Shown: positions 32,766 through 42,607, counted from the stretch's first letter. The stretch is DNA of 64,000 nucleotides from Nocardioides sp. ChNu-153 (GCF_030466625.1 NZ_JADEVT010000001.1:372001-436000), one strand, 5' to 3'. The notes: a model not told the origin generated them from the sequence alone. Numbers and translations: made by a program.

Positions 32766-33161
32766 CTACGGCTTGACGGCCAGCACCGGCACACCGGCGC
32801 CGAGGAGCACGCGCTGGGCGACGCTGCCGAGCACGAGCTTGCCGACGGGGGACCGCTTGCGCAGGCCCACGACGATCACGGTGCCGCCGTCGGTCTCGGC
32901 GACCTCGAGCACGGCCTCGGACACGTCGGGCGCCATGGGGCGGCGGATGACGTGCTCGATGCCGGACTCCGCGAGCGCACTCTCGAGCGCGTCGATGGCG
33001 GCGTCGTCGGCGTACCGCTCGTCCACGAGGGCGTCGCCGCGGGTGGCGTTGACCGCGACGATCCGCGCGGAGCGGCGGCGGGCCTCGACGATGCCGTGTT
33101 CGAGCGCGGCGCGCCCGAACTCGTCGGGGGTGTAGGCGATGACGACGGTCTCGGCGCTCAT
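32766..33161 (-). CDS. Universal stress protein (UspA family)
   Basis: This 131-residue UspA-fold protein has the ATP-binding signature near the C-terminus ([21 protein letters not shown]-x2-G-x9-G-S type, here with spacing [15 protein letters not shown]) and an N-terminal [19 protein letters not shown]. It is the last gene of the tct operon and its ATG overlaps the tctA stop. It may report energy state to the transporter or simply be co-regulated (inference). Confidence 0.87.
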   Translation of the reverse strand: MSAETVVIAYTPDEFGRAALEHGIVEARRRSARIVAVNATRGDALVDERYADDAAIDALESALAESGIEHVIRRPMAPDVSEAVLEVAETDGGTVIVVGLRKRSPVGKLVLGSVAQRVLLGAGVPVLAVKP

Positions 33162-34726
33162 CGGGCGGTCTCCTTCTCACGAGGCTCACGGGGGTCGGTG
33201 GGGTCGGTGGGGATGGTGTCCTCGGCGACCCGGGCCGTCGGCGCCGCGCCGGGGCGCACCCGGGACAGCACGAGCGGCACGACGACGAGCAGCACGATGA
33301 CGCCGTAGACGATCACGGCCAGCGGCTCGTCGACCAGGCCGTTCAGGTCGCCGTCGGAGATGGCGAGCGCCTCGCGCATCTTCGTCTCCATCAGCGGGCC
33401 GAGGATGACGCCGAGGATGAGCGGCAGCACCGGCAGCCCGAAGCGCCGCATGGCCAGGCCGAGCAGGCCGAAGACGAGCAGCAGGAACAGGTCGAAGGGC
33501 TGCTGGTTCGCGGTGTAGGCACCCAGTGAGGCGAAGAACAGGATGCCGGCGTAGAGGTAGGGCCGGGGGATCCGCAGCAGCTTCGCCCACAGCGGGGCCA
33601 GCGGCAGGTTGAGCACGAGCAGCAGCGTGTTGCCGATGAGCAGGCTGGCGAGCAGCGTCCACACCAGGTCGGCGTGCTCGGTCATCAGCTGCGGGCCGGG
33701 CTGGATGCCGTAGCCCTGCAGCGCGGCCAGCATGATCGTCGCCGTCGCGGTGACGGGCAGGCCGAGCGCGAGCAGCGGCACGAAGGTGCCGGCGGCCGAG
33801 GCGTTGTTGGCCGCCTCCGGTCCGGCGACGCCCTCGATGGCGCCGTGGCCGAACTCGTGGCCCTTGCGGGCCAGGCGCCGCTCCAGCACGTAGGACAGGA
33901 ACGTCGGCGTCTCGGCGCCACCGGCCGGCACGGCGCCGAACGGGAAGCCGAGCGCGGTGCCGCGCAGCCACGGCCCGACCGAGCGCCGCCAGTCGTCGCG
34001 GCCCATCCACGGGCGCCCGACGGGGATCACCGAGAGCGGCTTGCGCCGCAGGTGCGCCGCGACCCACAGCGCCTCACCGACGGCGAAGATGCCGACGGCC
34101 ACGACGACGATGTCGATGCGGTCCGCGAGCAGCGGCTGGTCGAACGACAGGCGCGGCTGGCCGGTGTTGAGGTCGAGGCCGACGAGCCCGATCGTCAGGC
34201 CGAGGAACAGCGCGATGAAGCCGCGCAGCCGCGACGACCCCAGCACGCTGGTGACCAGCACCATCGCCATGAGCATGATCGCGAGGTACGACGGCGCGCC
34301 GATCTCGACGGCGACCTCGGCCAGGGCCGGGGCGAAGAACACGACGAGCAGCGTGCCGATCGTGCCGGCGATGAAGGAGCCGATGGCGGCCGTGGCGAGC
34401 GCCTGGGCGGCCCGCCCCTTCTTCGCCATCCGGTTGCCCTCGAGCGCCGTCATCACCGACGCCGACTCACCGGGTGTGTTGAGCAGGATCGAGGTCGTCG
34501 AGCCGCCGTACATGCCGCCGTAGTAGATGCCGGCGAACATGATGAACGCCTGGGTCGGCTCGAGGCCGAAGGTGACGGGCAGCAGGAGTGCCACCGCCAT
34601 GGCGGGACCGATGCCGGGCAGCACGCCGACGAAGGTGCCGAGCAGGACGCCGATGGCGGCCCAGAGCAGGTTCTCGGGGGTGAGGGCCGTCGCGAGGCCG
34701 TCGCCGAGCAGCGAGAGACTTTCCAT
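33158..34726 (-). CDS. tctA: Tripartite tricarboxylate transporter, large membrane subunit TctA
   Basis: This 522-residue membrane protein has about a dozen helices and the TctA signatures [40 protein letters not shown] and [20 protein letters not shown] near the N-terminus, with the mirrored [20 protein letters not shown] and [20 protein letters not shown] later. It imports citrate-like di- or tricarboxylates using an ion gradient with TctB and the binding protein TctC. The ATG at 34726 is preceded by GAGAGGGGCC. Confidence 0.95.
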   Translation of the reverse strand: MESLSLLGDGLATALTPENLLWAAIGVLLGTFVGVLPGIGPAMAVALLLPVTFGLEPTQAFIMFAGIYYGGMYGGSTTSILLNTPGESASVMTALEGNRMAKKGRAAQALATAAIGSFIAGTIGTLLVVFFAPALAEVAVEIGAPSYLAIMLMAMVLVTSVLGSSRLRGFIALFLGLTIGLVGLDLNTGQPRLSFDQPLLADRIDIVVVAVGIFAVGEALWVAAHLRRKPLSVIPVGRPWMGRDDWRRSVGPWLRGTALGFPFGAVPAGGAETPTFLSYVLERRLARKGHEFGHGAIEGVAGPEAANNASAAGTFVPLLALGLPVTATATIMLAALQGYGIQPGPQLMTEHADLVWTLLASLLIGNTLLLVLNLPLAPLWAKLLRIPRPYLYAGILFFASLGAYTANQQPFDLFLLLVFGLLGLAMRRFGLPVLPLILGVILGPLMETKMREALAISDGDLNGLVDEPLAVIVYGVIVLLVVVPLVLSRVRPGAAPTARVAEDTIPTDPTDPREPREKETAR

Positions 34727-34740
34727 GGTCCAGGCCCCTC

Positions 34741-35325
34741 TCAGAGGATTCCGTCGAGGACGCCCGGCGTCAGCGGGATGCCGAGGCCGACGTAGAACGC
34801 GTACCAGCTGGTCACCGACAGCACGACGCCGATGAGCAGGTCCCGCACGGGCGTGCGGGAGCCGAGCGCCCACGTCGCCCCCGCGAACAGGAAGGCGCCG
34901 GTGACGGCCCAGCCGAGCCAGCCGACGGTGGCGATGGTCAGCACCAGCACCGCGACGAGCTTGACGACGGTCATCCAGTCCGACCCCTGCGAGAGGTCGA
35001 CGTCCTCGCCGTCGTCGAGGTCGGGCACGTCGCCGCGCAGGGCCGCGACGGCGAGCAGCACGCCGAGGCCCGTCAGCACGGCGCCGATGACGTAGGGGAA
35101 CGCCTTCGGCCCGACCGGGTCGGCGAACCCGACGACGAGGGTGGAGGCGTCGTACACGGTGTAGAGGCCCACCACGACCAGCGCGGCGGCGAGGCCCAGC
35201 TGCGCGAGGTCGCGCTCGGGCGCGGGGGGATCGAGGGTCACGGGGTCACCTGTGGCTGCGGGGGAGGAGGGGGCGGAGGAGGGGTCGGGGGTACGGCGGA
35301 GCGCGCCGTCGCGGGTGGCGCTCAC
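34741..35325 (-). CDS. tctB: Tripartite tricarboxylate transporter, small membrane subunit TctB
   Basis: This 194-residue protein has four predicted helices ([59 protein letters not shown] and the C-terminal [20 protein letters not shown]), as in TctB. It is preceded by a Pro/Ala-rich N-terminal extension. Its ATG overlaps the tctC stop by four bases, and tctA follows 14 bases after. Confidence 0.9.
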   Translation of the reverse strand: MSATRDGALRRTPDPSSAPSSPAATGDPVTLDPPAPERDLAQLGLAAALVVVGLYTVYDASTLVVGFADPVGPKAFPYVIGAVLTGLGVLLAVAALRGDVPDLDDGEDVDLSQGSDWMTVVKLVAVLVLTIATVGWLGWAVTGAFLFAGATWALGSRTPVRDLLIGVVLSVTSWYAFYVGLGIPLTPGVLDGIL

Positions 35326-36332
35326 GTCGCGAGACCCAGCTCGTCGAGGGTGTCGGCGACGCGGGCGTCCTCCGACTCCAGGAACTCGGTGAACTCGTCA
35401 CCGGTCTGCAGGGCGTCGATCCAGCCGTTGTCGGCCATCGCCTGCTGCCACTCGTCGGTGGCGTGCATCTCCTCGACGAGGTCGATGAGGCGCTGGCGCT
35501 CCTCGTCGGTGATGCCGGGCGGGGCGAGCACGCCGCGCCAGTTGTTGAAGACGAGGTCGACCCCGCCCTCCGTCACGGTCGGGACGTCGGAGAGCGACGG
35601 GCTGTCGACGCGCTCCTCGCCGGAGACGGCCAGGGCGCGCAGGTCGCCCGAGGCGATCTGGCCCTCGAACTCGCCGAGGCCCGAGAAGCCCACCTGGATC
35701 TTGTCGCCGAGCAGCGCGGACGTCAGCGGCCCGCCGCCGTCGTACACGACGTAGCGGACCTCGCGCGGGTCGATGCCCGCCGCCTGGGCGAGCAGCATCG
35801 GGAAGAGGTGGTCGGGGCCGCCCACCGACGAGCCGCCGCCCACGACGATCGCGTTCGGGTCGGCGCGCCATGCGGCGATGAAGTCCTCGAGCGTGCGGTA
35901 GGGGGAGTCGCGGGGGACGAGCACGCCCTCCTGGTCCTCGATCAGCTTGGCGATCGGGGTGGCGTCCTGCGGGCGGAAGTCGTTGCCGTTGGAGTAGAGC
36001 GAGCCGACGACGCCGAGACCCATGTACATCATCAGCCGCGGGTCGCCCTCGGCGTTCATGAGCCGCGACATGGCGACCGAACCGCCGGCGCCGATGATGT
36101 TGCTGATCTCGAAGTCGCCGCCCGTGAGGTCGTTGCGCTCCATGGCCGCGACGGCGGCACGGCCGGTCTGGTCGTACCCTCCACCAGGGCTGTTCGGGAT
36201 GTAGACGGTGAAGTCGTTCGACGCGTCACCGCGCGTGACGCCGCAGCCGGTGAGGGCCGCGAGCAGCACCACCGCCGAGACGGTCCCGGCCGCGCGTCGT
36301 CGCGCGGTCCGGCGGGAGAATGGGTTCCACAT
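35322..36332 (-). CDS. tctC: Tripartite tricarboxylate transporter, substrate-binding lipoprotein TctC
   Basis: This 336-residue lipoprotein has the lipobox LLAALTGCG and the Bug/TctC fold: FTVYIPNSPGGGYDQTGRAA, SNIIGAGGSVAMSRL, VGGGSSVGGPDHLFPMLLAQ and EVRYVVYDGGGPLTSALLGD. It captures the carboxylate outside the membrane. It is the first gene of the operon tctC-tctB-tctA-usp. The start lies 64 bases from the likely start of the divergent sensor kinase, the usual arrangement for TctDE- or CitAB-controlled systems. Confidence 0.94.
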   Translation of the reverse strand: MWNPFSRRTARRRAAGTVSAVVLLAALTGCGVTRGDASNDFTVYIPNSPGGGYDQTGRAAVAAMERNDLTGGDFEISNIIGAGGSVAMSRLMNAEGDPRLMMYMGLGVVGSLYSNGNDFRPQDATPIAKLIEDQEGVLVPRDSPYRTLEDFIAAWRADPNAIVVGGGSSVGGPDHLFPMLLAQAAGIDPREVRYVVYDGGGPLTSALLGDKIQVGFSGLGEFEGQIASGDLRALAVSGEERVDSPSLSDVPTVTEGGVDLVFNNWRGVLAPPGITDEERQRLIDLVEEMHATDEWQQAMADNGWIDALQTGDEFTEFLESEDARVADTLDELGLAT

Positions 36333-36396
36333 GTGGGGATCGTCACCGGTGGTGTGGCCCCCGTCACGCTTTGGGTCGCAACGGAGGTTCGGCAAC

Positions 36397-38019
36397 TTGT
36401 GGTCACGCTCGCGCCTCACGCTCGCGGGGCAGTTCCTGCTGCTCCAGCTGAGCGTGCTGCTCGTCGTGCTGACCGTGGCGGGCTTCGTCACGGTGCAGCA
36501 GGCGGACTCGGCGTTCCGCGACGACCGCGGCAGCCGGCTGCGCTCAGCGGCGGAGAACCTGGCCAACACCGGGGCCGTGCGCAGCGGCCTGCAGGAGCGG
36601 TACCCGCCCGAGGAGGCGCTGGCGTCGTACGCCGGTGACGTGCGCGACCGCCTCGGGGCCGACGCGGTCTACCTCCTCGACGCCGGGGGTCGGCAGGTGG
36701 TGGGCCCGAATCCGACGGAGGAGGGCGAGCAGGTCGACGTCGGCGACGGCTCGATCCTCGAGGGGCGGGTGTGGACCGGGGACGTCCGCGAGCGCGGCCG
36801 GCCCTCGCTCGCCGCCCTCGTGCCGGTCCTCTCCGACACGGGCGACCAGGTGGGCATCGTGATGGTCGCCGAGCGGTACCCGGGCTGGCAGGCCCGCCTG
36901 GAACGGTCCGCGCCCGACCTCGCCGTCTTCCTCGGCCTCGGGTTCGCCCTCGGCGCGGTCGGCTCCTTCGGCCTCTCCCGGCTCATCAAGCGCCGCACCC
37001 GCGGGCTCGAGCCCGCCGAGATCGGGGCGCTGGCCGACCAGCGCGAGGCGCTGCTGCACTCCATCCGCGAGGGCCTCGTGGCCGTCGCCGACGACGGGCG
37101 CATCACCGTCGTCAACGACACCGCCCGTGAGCTGCTGGAGCTCGACCCGGCCGTCGGCCCCGGGACGGCGCTGCTCGACGCCGCGCTGCCGCCCGAGGTC
37201 GTCGCGGTGCTCGCCGCGGCCGGCGACGTCGAGGAGATCCGCGACGCCCTGCTCGTCGTCGGCGGGCGGGTGCTGGTGGTGAACCGCACGCGGGTGCGCG
37301 GCGGGGGCGTGACCGGCGGGGTCGTGGTGACGCTGCGCGACCACACCGAGCTGCTCGCCCTGCGCAGCGAGGTGCGCGCCCGCGAGTCGGTGACCGAGAC
37401 CCTGCGCGCCCAGACCCACGAGTTCGCCAACCGGCTCCACACCATCTCCGGGCTGCTCCAGCTGGGCGAGCACGACGAGGCGGCGGCCGCCATCGGCACC
37501 ATCGTGCGGCGCCAGGCCGCGATCAGCGACCGCGTGCGGGCCCGGGTCGAGGACCCGCAGGTCGCGGCGCTGCTCGTGGCCAAGTCCACCGTCGCCGCCG
37601 AGCGCGGCCTGGCCGTCGAGCTCGTGGGGGAGGAGACGCTGCCGCGCCTCGACGCCGACCTCGCGGCCGACGTCGGCACCGTCCTGGGCAACCTCGTCGA
37701 CAACGCCGTCGACGCGGTCGCCGGGCAGGTGGCGGGGCAGGCCGGGCAGGCCGGGGACGCCGGGGTCCGCGTGCGGCTCTGGTACGACGGCGCCGCCGCG
37801 TGGGTCGAGGTCGCCGACTCCGGTCCCGGCGTCGACGCGGCCGAGCGGGAGCTGGTCTTCGAGCGCGGCTGGTCGTCCAAGGAGCCGGTCGCCGGGGGCC
37901 GGGGCATCGGACTGGCGCTCGTGCGCCAGGTCTGCCAACGTCGGGGCGGCGAGGTACGGGTCGGCACGGGGTCGCCCGGCGCCGTGTTCACGGCGGTGCT
38001 GCCGGGAGGTCGGGCATGA
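36397..38019 (+). CDS. CitA/DcuS-family sensor histidine kinase
   Basis: From the TTG at 36397 the protein has 540 residues: a first helix (FLLLQLSVLLVVLTVAGFVT), an extracytoplasmic sensor domain (about 35-170), a second helix (FLGLGFALGAVGSFGL), a PAS domain (about 205-300), a phosphoacceptor region with H341 in QTHEFANRLHTISGLLQL, and a HATPase with VLGNLVDNAVDAV and GGRGIGLALVRQV. GGAGG at 36383-36387 supports the TTG. In-frame ATG 36331 would overlap tctC's start codon. It probably senses the carboxylate taken up by TctABC. Confidence 0.9.
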   Translation: MWSRSRLTLAGQFLLLQLSVLLVVLTVAGFVTVQQADSAFRDDRGSRLRSAAENLANTGAVRSGLQERYPPEEALASYAGDVRDRLGADAVYLLDAGGRQVVGPNPTEEGEQVDVGDGSILEGRVWTGDVRERGRPSLAALVPVLSDTGDQVGIVMVAERYPGWQARLERSAPDLAVFLGLGFALGAVGSFGLSRLIKRRTRGLEPAEIGALADQREALLHSIREGLVAVADDGRITVVNDTARELLELDPAVGPGTALLDAALPPEVVAVLAAAGDVEEIRDALLVVGGRVLVVNRTRVRGGGVTGGVVVTLRDHTELLALRSEVRARESVTETLRAQTHEFANRLHTISGLLQLGEHDEAAAAIGTIVRRQAAISDRVRARVEDPQVAALLVAKSTVAAERGLAVELVGEETLPRLDADLAADVGTVLGNLVDNAVDAVAGQVAGQAGQAGDAGVRVRLWYDGAAAWVEVADSGPGVDAAERELVFERGWSSKEPVAGGRGIGLALVRQVCQRRGGEVRVGTGSPGAVFTAVLPGGRA

Positions 38020-38738
38020 GCGGGGCGGGTGACGAGCTGCGGGTGCTCGTGGTCGACGACGACTTCATGGTCGCCTCCATCCACACGCGCTTCGTCGAGC
38101 AGATCCCCGGGTTCGTGCCCGTCGGCGTGGCCGCCACCGGCACGGCCGCGCTGGCGGAGGTCCAGCGCCTGGCCCCCGACCTCGTGCTCCTCGACGTGCA
38201 CCTGCCCGACCTGTCCGGCATCGAGGTGCTGCGGCGCCTGCGCGGGCGGGGCGACGACACGGGCGTCATCATCGTGACGGCGGCCCGCGAGGTCGACACG
38301 GTGCGGGCGGCGGCGGCCGCCGGCGCCGCGCACTACCTGGTCAAGCCGTTCGAGCGGGACGACCTCGTCGCCCGTCTCGAGCACTTCCGCCGCAGCCACC
38401 AGGCGCTGGCCGCGATCGGGGCGGACGACGGCGAGACCGGCCCGCGGCCCGAGGCGCGCACGACCCAGCACGCGATCGACGCGGTCTTCGCCCCCGTCGG
38501 CGCCGCCCGCCGCCAGCTGCCCAAGGGGCTGTCGCCGGAGACCGCGGCCGCGGTGGCGGCCGAGCTGACCGGCGACGTCGAGCTCCCCGCGGCCGAGGTG
38601 GCCGACCGGGTGGGGGTGTCGCGGGTCAGCGCGCGGCGCTACCTCGAGCACTTCGTCGAGACGGGCGAGCTGACCGCCCGTCTGCAGTACGGCGGCGCGG
38701 GCCGCCCGCAGCGGCTCTACCGCCGCACCGCGGGCTGA
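38016..38738 (+). CDS. CitB/DcuR-type response regulator
   Basis: This 240-residue protein has a receiver domain with the acidic pair D14-D15, phospho-Asp D60 (LVLLDVHLPDLSG) and K110 (YLVKPF), then a CitB-type C-terminal winged helix (PAAEVADRVGVSRVSARRYL, then EHFVETGELTARLQYGGAGR). The ATG overlaps the kinase stop (ATGA). It is the expected transcriptional activator of the tct operon. Its 3' end overlaps the convergent EamA gene by 22 bases. Confidence 0.92.
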   Translation: MSGAGDELRVLVVDDDFMVASIHTRFVEQIPGFVPVGVAATGTAALAEVQRLAPDLVLLDVHLPDLSGIEVLRRLRGRGDDTGVIIVTAAREVDTVRAAAAAGAAHYLVKPFERDDLVARLEHFRRSHQALAAIGADDGETGPRPEARTTQHAIDAVFAPVGAARRQLPKGLSPETAAAVAAELTGDVELPAAEVADRVGVSRVSARRYLEHFVETGELTARLQYGGAGRPQRLYRRTAG

Positions 38739-39685
38739 GCCCCGAGCACGACCGTGGGGTCCGTCCCGCGCGGTTCGGTCACCGCGCGCACGGCCACGGC
38801 GAGCAGGATGAGCACGCCGCCGACGACCCCGACGGGCCCGAGGCGCTCGTCGGCCACCAGCGCCGCGAGCAGGGCGGCGCTCACCGGCTCCAGCAGGGTG
38901 GCGACGGTCGCCGTGCCGCTGCTCGTCGTGCGCAGCCCGGCGTAGAGCAGCCCGTAGGCCAGCGCCATCGTCGCGACGCCCAGCCACACCAGCCACGTCA
39001 GCGAGACGGGGTCGGTCGTCGCCACCGGCAGGCCCCGCGCGGCCTCGACGGCCGCCCACGGGAGGAGCAGCAGGGCGCCGACCGTCGTCGCCAGCGTCGT
39101 GAGCGCCAGGGGAGGGGCCTCCTGGCTGACCGTGCGCCCCACGAGCGTCGTCGCGGCGTAGCCCACCGCGGCGGCGACGGCGAGCCCGACCCCCAGCAGC
39201 GGCGACGGGCCCGCGGCGGCGTCGCTGCCGCCGTACGTGACGAGGGCGAGGCCGGCCAGAGCCGCCACGAGGGCGACGAGCTCGCCGGGGCGCGGCGCCC
39301 GGCGCTCGCGCAGGCACTCGACGACCGTGACGAGCGGCGGGGCCAGGCCGAGCGCGACCACCGTCGCGACCCCGATGCCGGCGGTGAGGACGGCGGCGAA
39401 GTAGAGCCCCTGGTACGCCGCGGTCGCCGCGCCGAGCAGCGCCGTGCGGACCGGGTGGCGACGGGCCAGCGCGGCCACGGCGGGTCCCTGGCGCAGCGCC
39501 AGCACGACGACGACGAGCACGAGCGCCGCCAGGCCCATCCGCCACGCGCTGACGGTGCCGGACGCCATGCCCTCGCGCTCGTGCAGCTCGTGGACGGCCA
39601 GGCCGCCCGTGCCCCACAGCACCCCCGCCGCGCACACCTGGGCCAGGCCGCGGCGGGCGGGTCCGGCGGCGGGTGCGGTGGTCAC
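38717..39685 (-). CDS. EamA-family (DMT superfamily) transporter
   Basis: This 322-residue membrane protein has ten predicted helices in two EamA repeats (AAGVLWGTGGLAVHELHERE at the start of the first, LGVGLAVAAAVGYAATTLVG at the second) and the C-terminal TVATLLEPVSAALLAALVAD, characteristic of RhaT/EamA metabolite exporters. The GTG at 39685 was chosen by the position of the first helix. The far longer open frame that contains it is not coding upstream. Confidence 0.88.
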   Translation of the reverse strand: MTTAPAAGPARRGLAQVCAAGVLWGTGGLAVHELHEREGMASGTVSAWRMGLAALVLVVVVLALRQGPAVAALARRHPVRTALLGAATAAYQGLYFAAVLTAGIGVATVVALGLAPPLVTVVECLRERRAPRPGELVALVAALAGLALVTYGGSDAAAGPSPLLGVGLAVAAAVGYAATTLVGRTVSQEAPPLALTTLATTVGALLLLPWAAVEAARGLPVATTDPVSLTWLVWLGVATMALAYGLLYAGLRTTSSGTATVATLLEPVSAALLAALVADERLGPVGVVGGVLILLAVAVRAVTEPRGTDPTVVLGAQPAVRR

Positions 39686-39769
39686 GGGCGGTCCTCGGGG
39701 TCGGGCGGGTGGTCCTCGGCGCGCCGAGCCTAGGGCTCGTCGGCCGTTGTGGTCGGGCCCCCTCCTCCC

Positions 39770-39775
39770 TACCCT
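39770..39775 (+). promoter_or_regulatory. -10 hexamer TACCCT, likely leaderless start
   Basis: TACCCT lies 6 nt before the ATG at 39782. Confidence 0.4.
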
Positions 39776-39781
39776 GCTCCC

Positions 39782-41377
39782 ATGAGCGTCTCGGGCCCCG
39801 CGTCCCCCCTCTCGTCCCGGCGCCGGTGGCGCAGCCCGCTGCGTCCGCGGGGCACCGTCGCGGTCACCGGCCTCGTCGTCGCCGCCCTGCTCGTGGCCCC
39901 GGGGGTGGGGTACGCCGACGCGACCGCGCCGTCCGCGGCCGCGGCGCCGCACGCGGTCACCGCCGAGACGGACCCGCCGGCCTCCGAGCCGACCGAGCCC
40001 ACGACGCCGACCGAGCCGGCCGAGCCCGCAGCGCCGAGCCAGCCCGCCCAGCCTGCCCAGCCCGACGCGGGGGCGACCGAGCCCGACGCCGGCGCGGCGG
40101 AGCCCGACGCCCCCGCCGACCCCGCCGCCGCGGCGCCCGCCCGGGTCACGGTGAGCGCCCCGGCCGGGTTCAAGGGCGACCAGGTGGACGTCACCATCGC
40201 CGTCGCCGACGCCGACGGCGCGCCCCTGGCCGGTGCCCGCGTGCGCGTGGAGCGCTTCACCTACGGCAAGTTCGCGCCCGTCGCGACGCTCACGACGGGC
40301 GCCGACGGCACGACGACGGCGACGGTGGTCGTGGCGGCGTACTCCCGCGACAACGTCGTGCGCGCCCTCTTCGACAGCGACGGCGAGCACGCGGGGGCCA
40401 TCGGCGAGGGCCGCATCACGCTGCGCCAGCGCCGGGCGGTCGTCGAGCTCGCCGCGCCCACGAGCGTGCGCGACGAGCACCCCCTGACGCTCTGGTACGC
40501 GGTGCGCGACGAGGCCCGCAACCCGGTCACCGGCACGGTCGAGGTGCACGCCAACGACGGGTCGGGTTACGAGGTCGTCGCGGCGCGCGCCCCGCTGGCG
40601 TCGAACGGCGGCGGCAAGGTCGTGTTCAAGCCCCGCAGGGGCACGAAGTACCGCGTCGTGTTCCGCCCGCAGGAGTGGATCGCCCAGGGCATCAGCCCGG
40701 AGCGCTGGGTGAACGTCGCGCCGTACGCCCCGCCCGTCGTGCTGCCCAGCGGCGCGCCCCGCCCGACGGTCTACGTGCCGCCGGCCCCCCGCGCCACCAT
40801 CCCCGGCCCGGCGCCCGAGGTGCTGACGATCCCGAACCACATCTGGGCGGACATGGTCGGGCGCTCGTGGCGCCCCGGCTGCCCCGTGGGCCGCGCCGAC
40901 CTGCGGCTGGTGCGCGTCAACTACCTCGGCTTCGACGGCTTCCGCTACCGCGGCGAGGTCGTCGTGCACCGCTCGATCGCGACGCGCACGGCGCGGATGC
41001 TGAGCGCCCTGCACGACGGCGGCATCCCGATCCGCTCGATGGTGCGCCCCGACGGGTTCGGCTACAGCTCGCGGCTGCGGGGGGCCGACGACTACAAGTC
41101 GATGGCCGCCGACAACACCTCGGCGTTCAACTGCCGCGGCGTCGTGGGCAACCCGAGCCGCCGCTCGCCGCACTCGACGGGCCGCTCCATCGACATCAAC
41201 CCGTGGGAGAACCCGTACCGCTCGGCCCAGGGCGCGGTGCCGAACACGTGGTGGCTCAGCCGGTCGCACCCGACCGTCGCGTGGCGCAGCCGCTCGCACC
41301 GGGTCGTGCAGATCCTCGCGAACCACGGCTTCCGCTGGACCTACGGCCTGGGCGACCTGCACCACTTCGACGGCTGA
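39782..41377 (+). CDS. Secreted M15-family D-alanyl-D-alanine carboxypeptidase-like protein
   Basis: This 531-residue exported protein has a signal segment (GTVAVTGLVVAALLVAPGVG, cleavage near GYADA), a Pro/Glu/Ala/Asp-rich linker (about 60-120), Ig-like beta domains (about 120-320) and a C-terminal peptidase_M15_4 domain. The zinc ligands fit SPHSTGRSIDINPW (His and Asp) and GDLHHFDG (His). It probably trims peptidoglycan stem peptides outside the membrane. TACCCT six bases before the ATG suggests a leaderless message. Confidence 0.85.
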   Translation: MSVSGPASPLSSRRRWRSPLRPRGTVAVTGLVVAALLVAPGVGYADATAPSAAAAPHAVTAETDPPASEPTEPTTPTEPAEPAAPSQPAQPAQPDAGATEPDAGAAEPDAPADPAAAAPARVTVSAPAGFKGDQVDVTIAVADADGAPLAGARVRVERFTYGKFAPVATLTTGADGTTTATVVVAAYSRDNVVRALFDSDGEHAGAIGEGRITLRQRRAVVELAAPTSVRDEHPLTLWYAVRDEARNPVTGTVEVHANDGSGYEVVAARAPLASNGGGKVVFKPRRGTKYRVVFRPQEWIAQGISPERWVNVAPYAPPVVLPSGAPRPTVYVPPAPRATIPGPAPEVLTIPNHIWADMVGRSWRPGCPVGRADLRLVRVNYLGFDGFRYRGEVVVHRSIATRTARMLSALHDGGIPIRSMVRPDGFGYSSRLRGADDYKSMAADNTSAFNCRGVVGNPSRRSPHSTGRSIDINPWENPYRSAQGAVPNTWWLSRSHPTVAWRSRSHRVVQILANHGFRWTYGLGDLHHFDG

Positions 41378-41384
41378 GCGCCGG

Positions 41385-41834
41385 GTGCCACCAGCACGGG
41401 CCGCGACCGTGTGCGTCTTCTGCGCCATCGTGGCGCGGGAGGCGGACGCCGACGTCGTGCACGCCGACGACGACCTGGTCGCCTTCCTCGACCAGCGCCC
41501 GGTGTTCCACGGCCACGTGCTGCTGGTGCCGCGCGTCCACGTCGTGACGCTCGACGAGCTGCCGGCCGCGCTGCGCGACCCGTTCCTCGCGACCGCCCAG
41601 CGGCTGTGCCGCGCCGTGGTCGACGGCCTCGGCGCCCAGGGGTCGTTCGTGGCGGTCAACAACGTCGTCAGCCAGTCGGTGCCGCACCTGCACCTGCACG
41701 TCGTGCCCCGCACCAAGGGCGACGGGCTGCGGGGCTTCTTCTGGCCCCGGCAGAAGTACGGCGCGGGCGAGCGCGCCGCCGCCGCCGGCCGCATCCGGGA
41801 CGCCCTGGCCGCGCCGGGCGATGGCCTAGGGTGA
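41385..41834 (+). CDS. HIT-family nucleotide hydrolase
   Basis: This 149-residue protein has the N-terminal zinc cysteines CVFCAIVAREAD, FHGHVLLVPRVHV and the histidine triad HLHLHVVPR. HIT proteins hydrolyse nucleotide phosphoramidates or dinucleoside polyphosphates in the cytoplasm. GTG at 41385 is used; a second GTG at 41409, just before CVFC, is equally possible. It lies eight bases after the M15 gene and may share its transcript. Confidence 0.88.
   Translation: MPPARAATVCVFCAIVAREADADVVHADDDLVAFLDQRPVFHGHVLLVPRVHVVTLDELPAALRDPFLATAQRLCRAVVDGLGAQGSFVAVNNVVSQSVPHLHLHVVPRTKGDGLRGFFWPRQKYGAGERAAAAGRIRDALAAPGDGLG
41827..41832 (+). promoter_or_regulatory. -10 hexamer TAGGGT, likely leaderless start
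   Basis: TAGGGT lies 7 nt before the ATG at 41840 and overlaps the stop codon region of the HIT gene. Confidence 0.45.
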
Positions 41835-41839
41835 CGCGC

Positions 41840-42607
41840 ATGGGTCGATTCGACGGACGGGTGGCAGTCATCACGGGCGCGGCGCGGGGCATCGGCTTCG
41901 GCACCGCCCAGCGGTTCGCGAGCGAGGGCGCGTCGGTCGCGATCCTCGACCTCGACGAGGGGGCCGCCGCCGACGCGGCCGGCCGCGTCGAGCTCGCCGA
42001 CGGGGCGCGAGCGGTGGGCATCGGTGCCGACGTGTCCGACGCGGCCTCGGTGGACGCGGCCGTCGACCGGGTCGTCAGCGAGCTCGGCGGTCTGCACGTC
42101 CTGGTGAACAACGCGGGCGTGACGCGCGACAATCTGCTGTTCAAGATGACCGAGGTCGACTGGGACCTCGTCATGGGCGTGCACCTCAAGGGCGCCTTCC
42201 TCATGACCAAGGCGGCGCAGAAGCACTTCACGGAGCAGCGCTACGGCAAGGTCGTGTGCCTCTCCAGCACCTCCGCGCTCGGCAACCGGGGCCAGGCGAA
42301 CTACTCGGCCGCGAAGATGGGCATCCAGGGCTTCGTCCGCACGCTCGGCATCGAGCTCGGCCCCTTCGGCATCAACGTCAACGCGGTGGCCCCCGGCTTC
42401 ATCGCCACCGAGATGACGGACGCCACCGCGGCCCGGATGAAGATGAGCGTCGAGGACTTCCGCGCCGGCGTGGCCGAGCGCAACCCCGTCAAGCGCATCG
42501 GCCTGCCCGAGGACATCGCGGCCGCGGTCACGTTCCTGGCGAGCGACGAGGCGTCGTACATCACCGGCCAGACCCTCTACGTCGACGGCGGCGCCACGCT
42601 CCTCTGA
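41840..42607 (+). CDS. fabG: FabG-type 3-oxoacyl reductase (SDR family)
   Basis: This 255-residue classical short-chain dehydrogenase has the NADP motif TGAARGIGFG, VNNAGVTRDNLLFK, the catalytic S142, Y155 and K159 (LSSTSALGNRGQ, ANYSAAKMG), APGFIATEMT and the C-terminal YITGQTLYVDGG. It matches FabG-type 3-oxoacyl-ACP/CoA reductases in all conserved positions. With no other fatty-acid genes nearby it may be a paralogue rather than the housekeeping copy. Confidence 0.88.
   Translation: MGRFDGRVAVITGAARGIGFGTAQRFASEGASVAILDLDEGAAADAAGRVELADGARAVGIGADVSDAASVDAAVDRVVSELGGLHVLVNNAGVTRDNLLFKMTEVDWDLVMGVHLKGAFLMTKAAQKHFTEQRYGKVVCLSSTSALGNRGQANYSAAKMGIQGFVRTLGIELGPFGINVNAVAPGFIATEMTDATAARMKMSVEDFRAGVAERNPVKRIGLPEDIAAAVTFLASDEASYITGQTLYVDGGATLL

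Noticed and set aside
36331..36396. ATG at 36331 as start of the sensor kinase
   Set aside because: It would overlap the tctC start codon on the other strand and leave no promoter room; the TTG at 36397 has a GGAGG and begins the family sequence, though I cannot exclude the GTGs in between.
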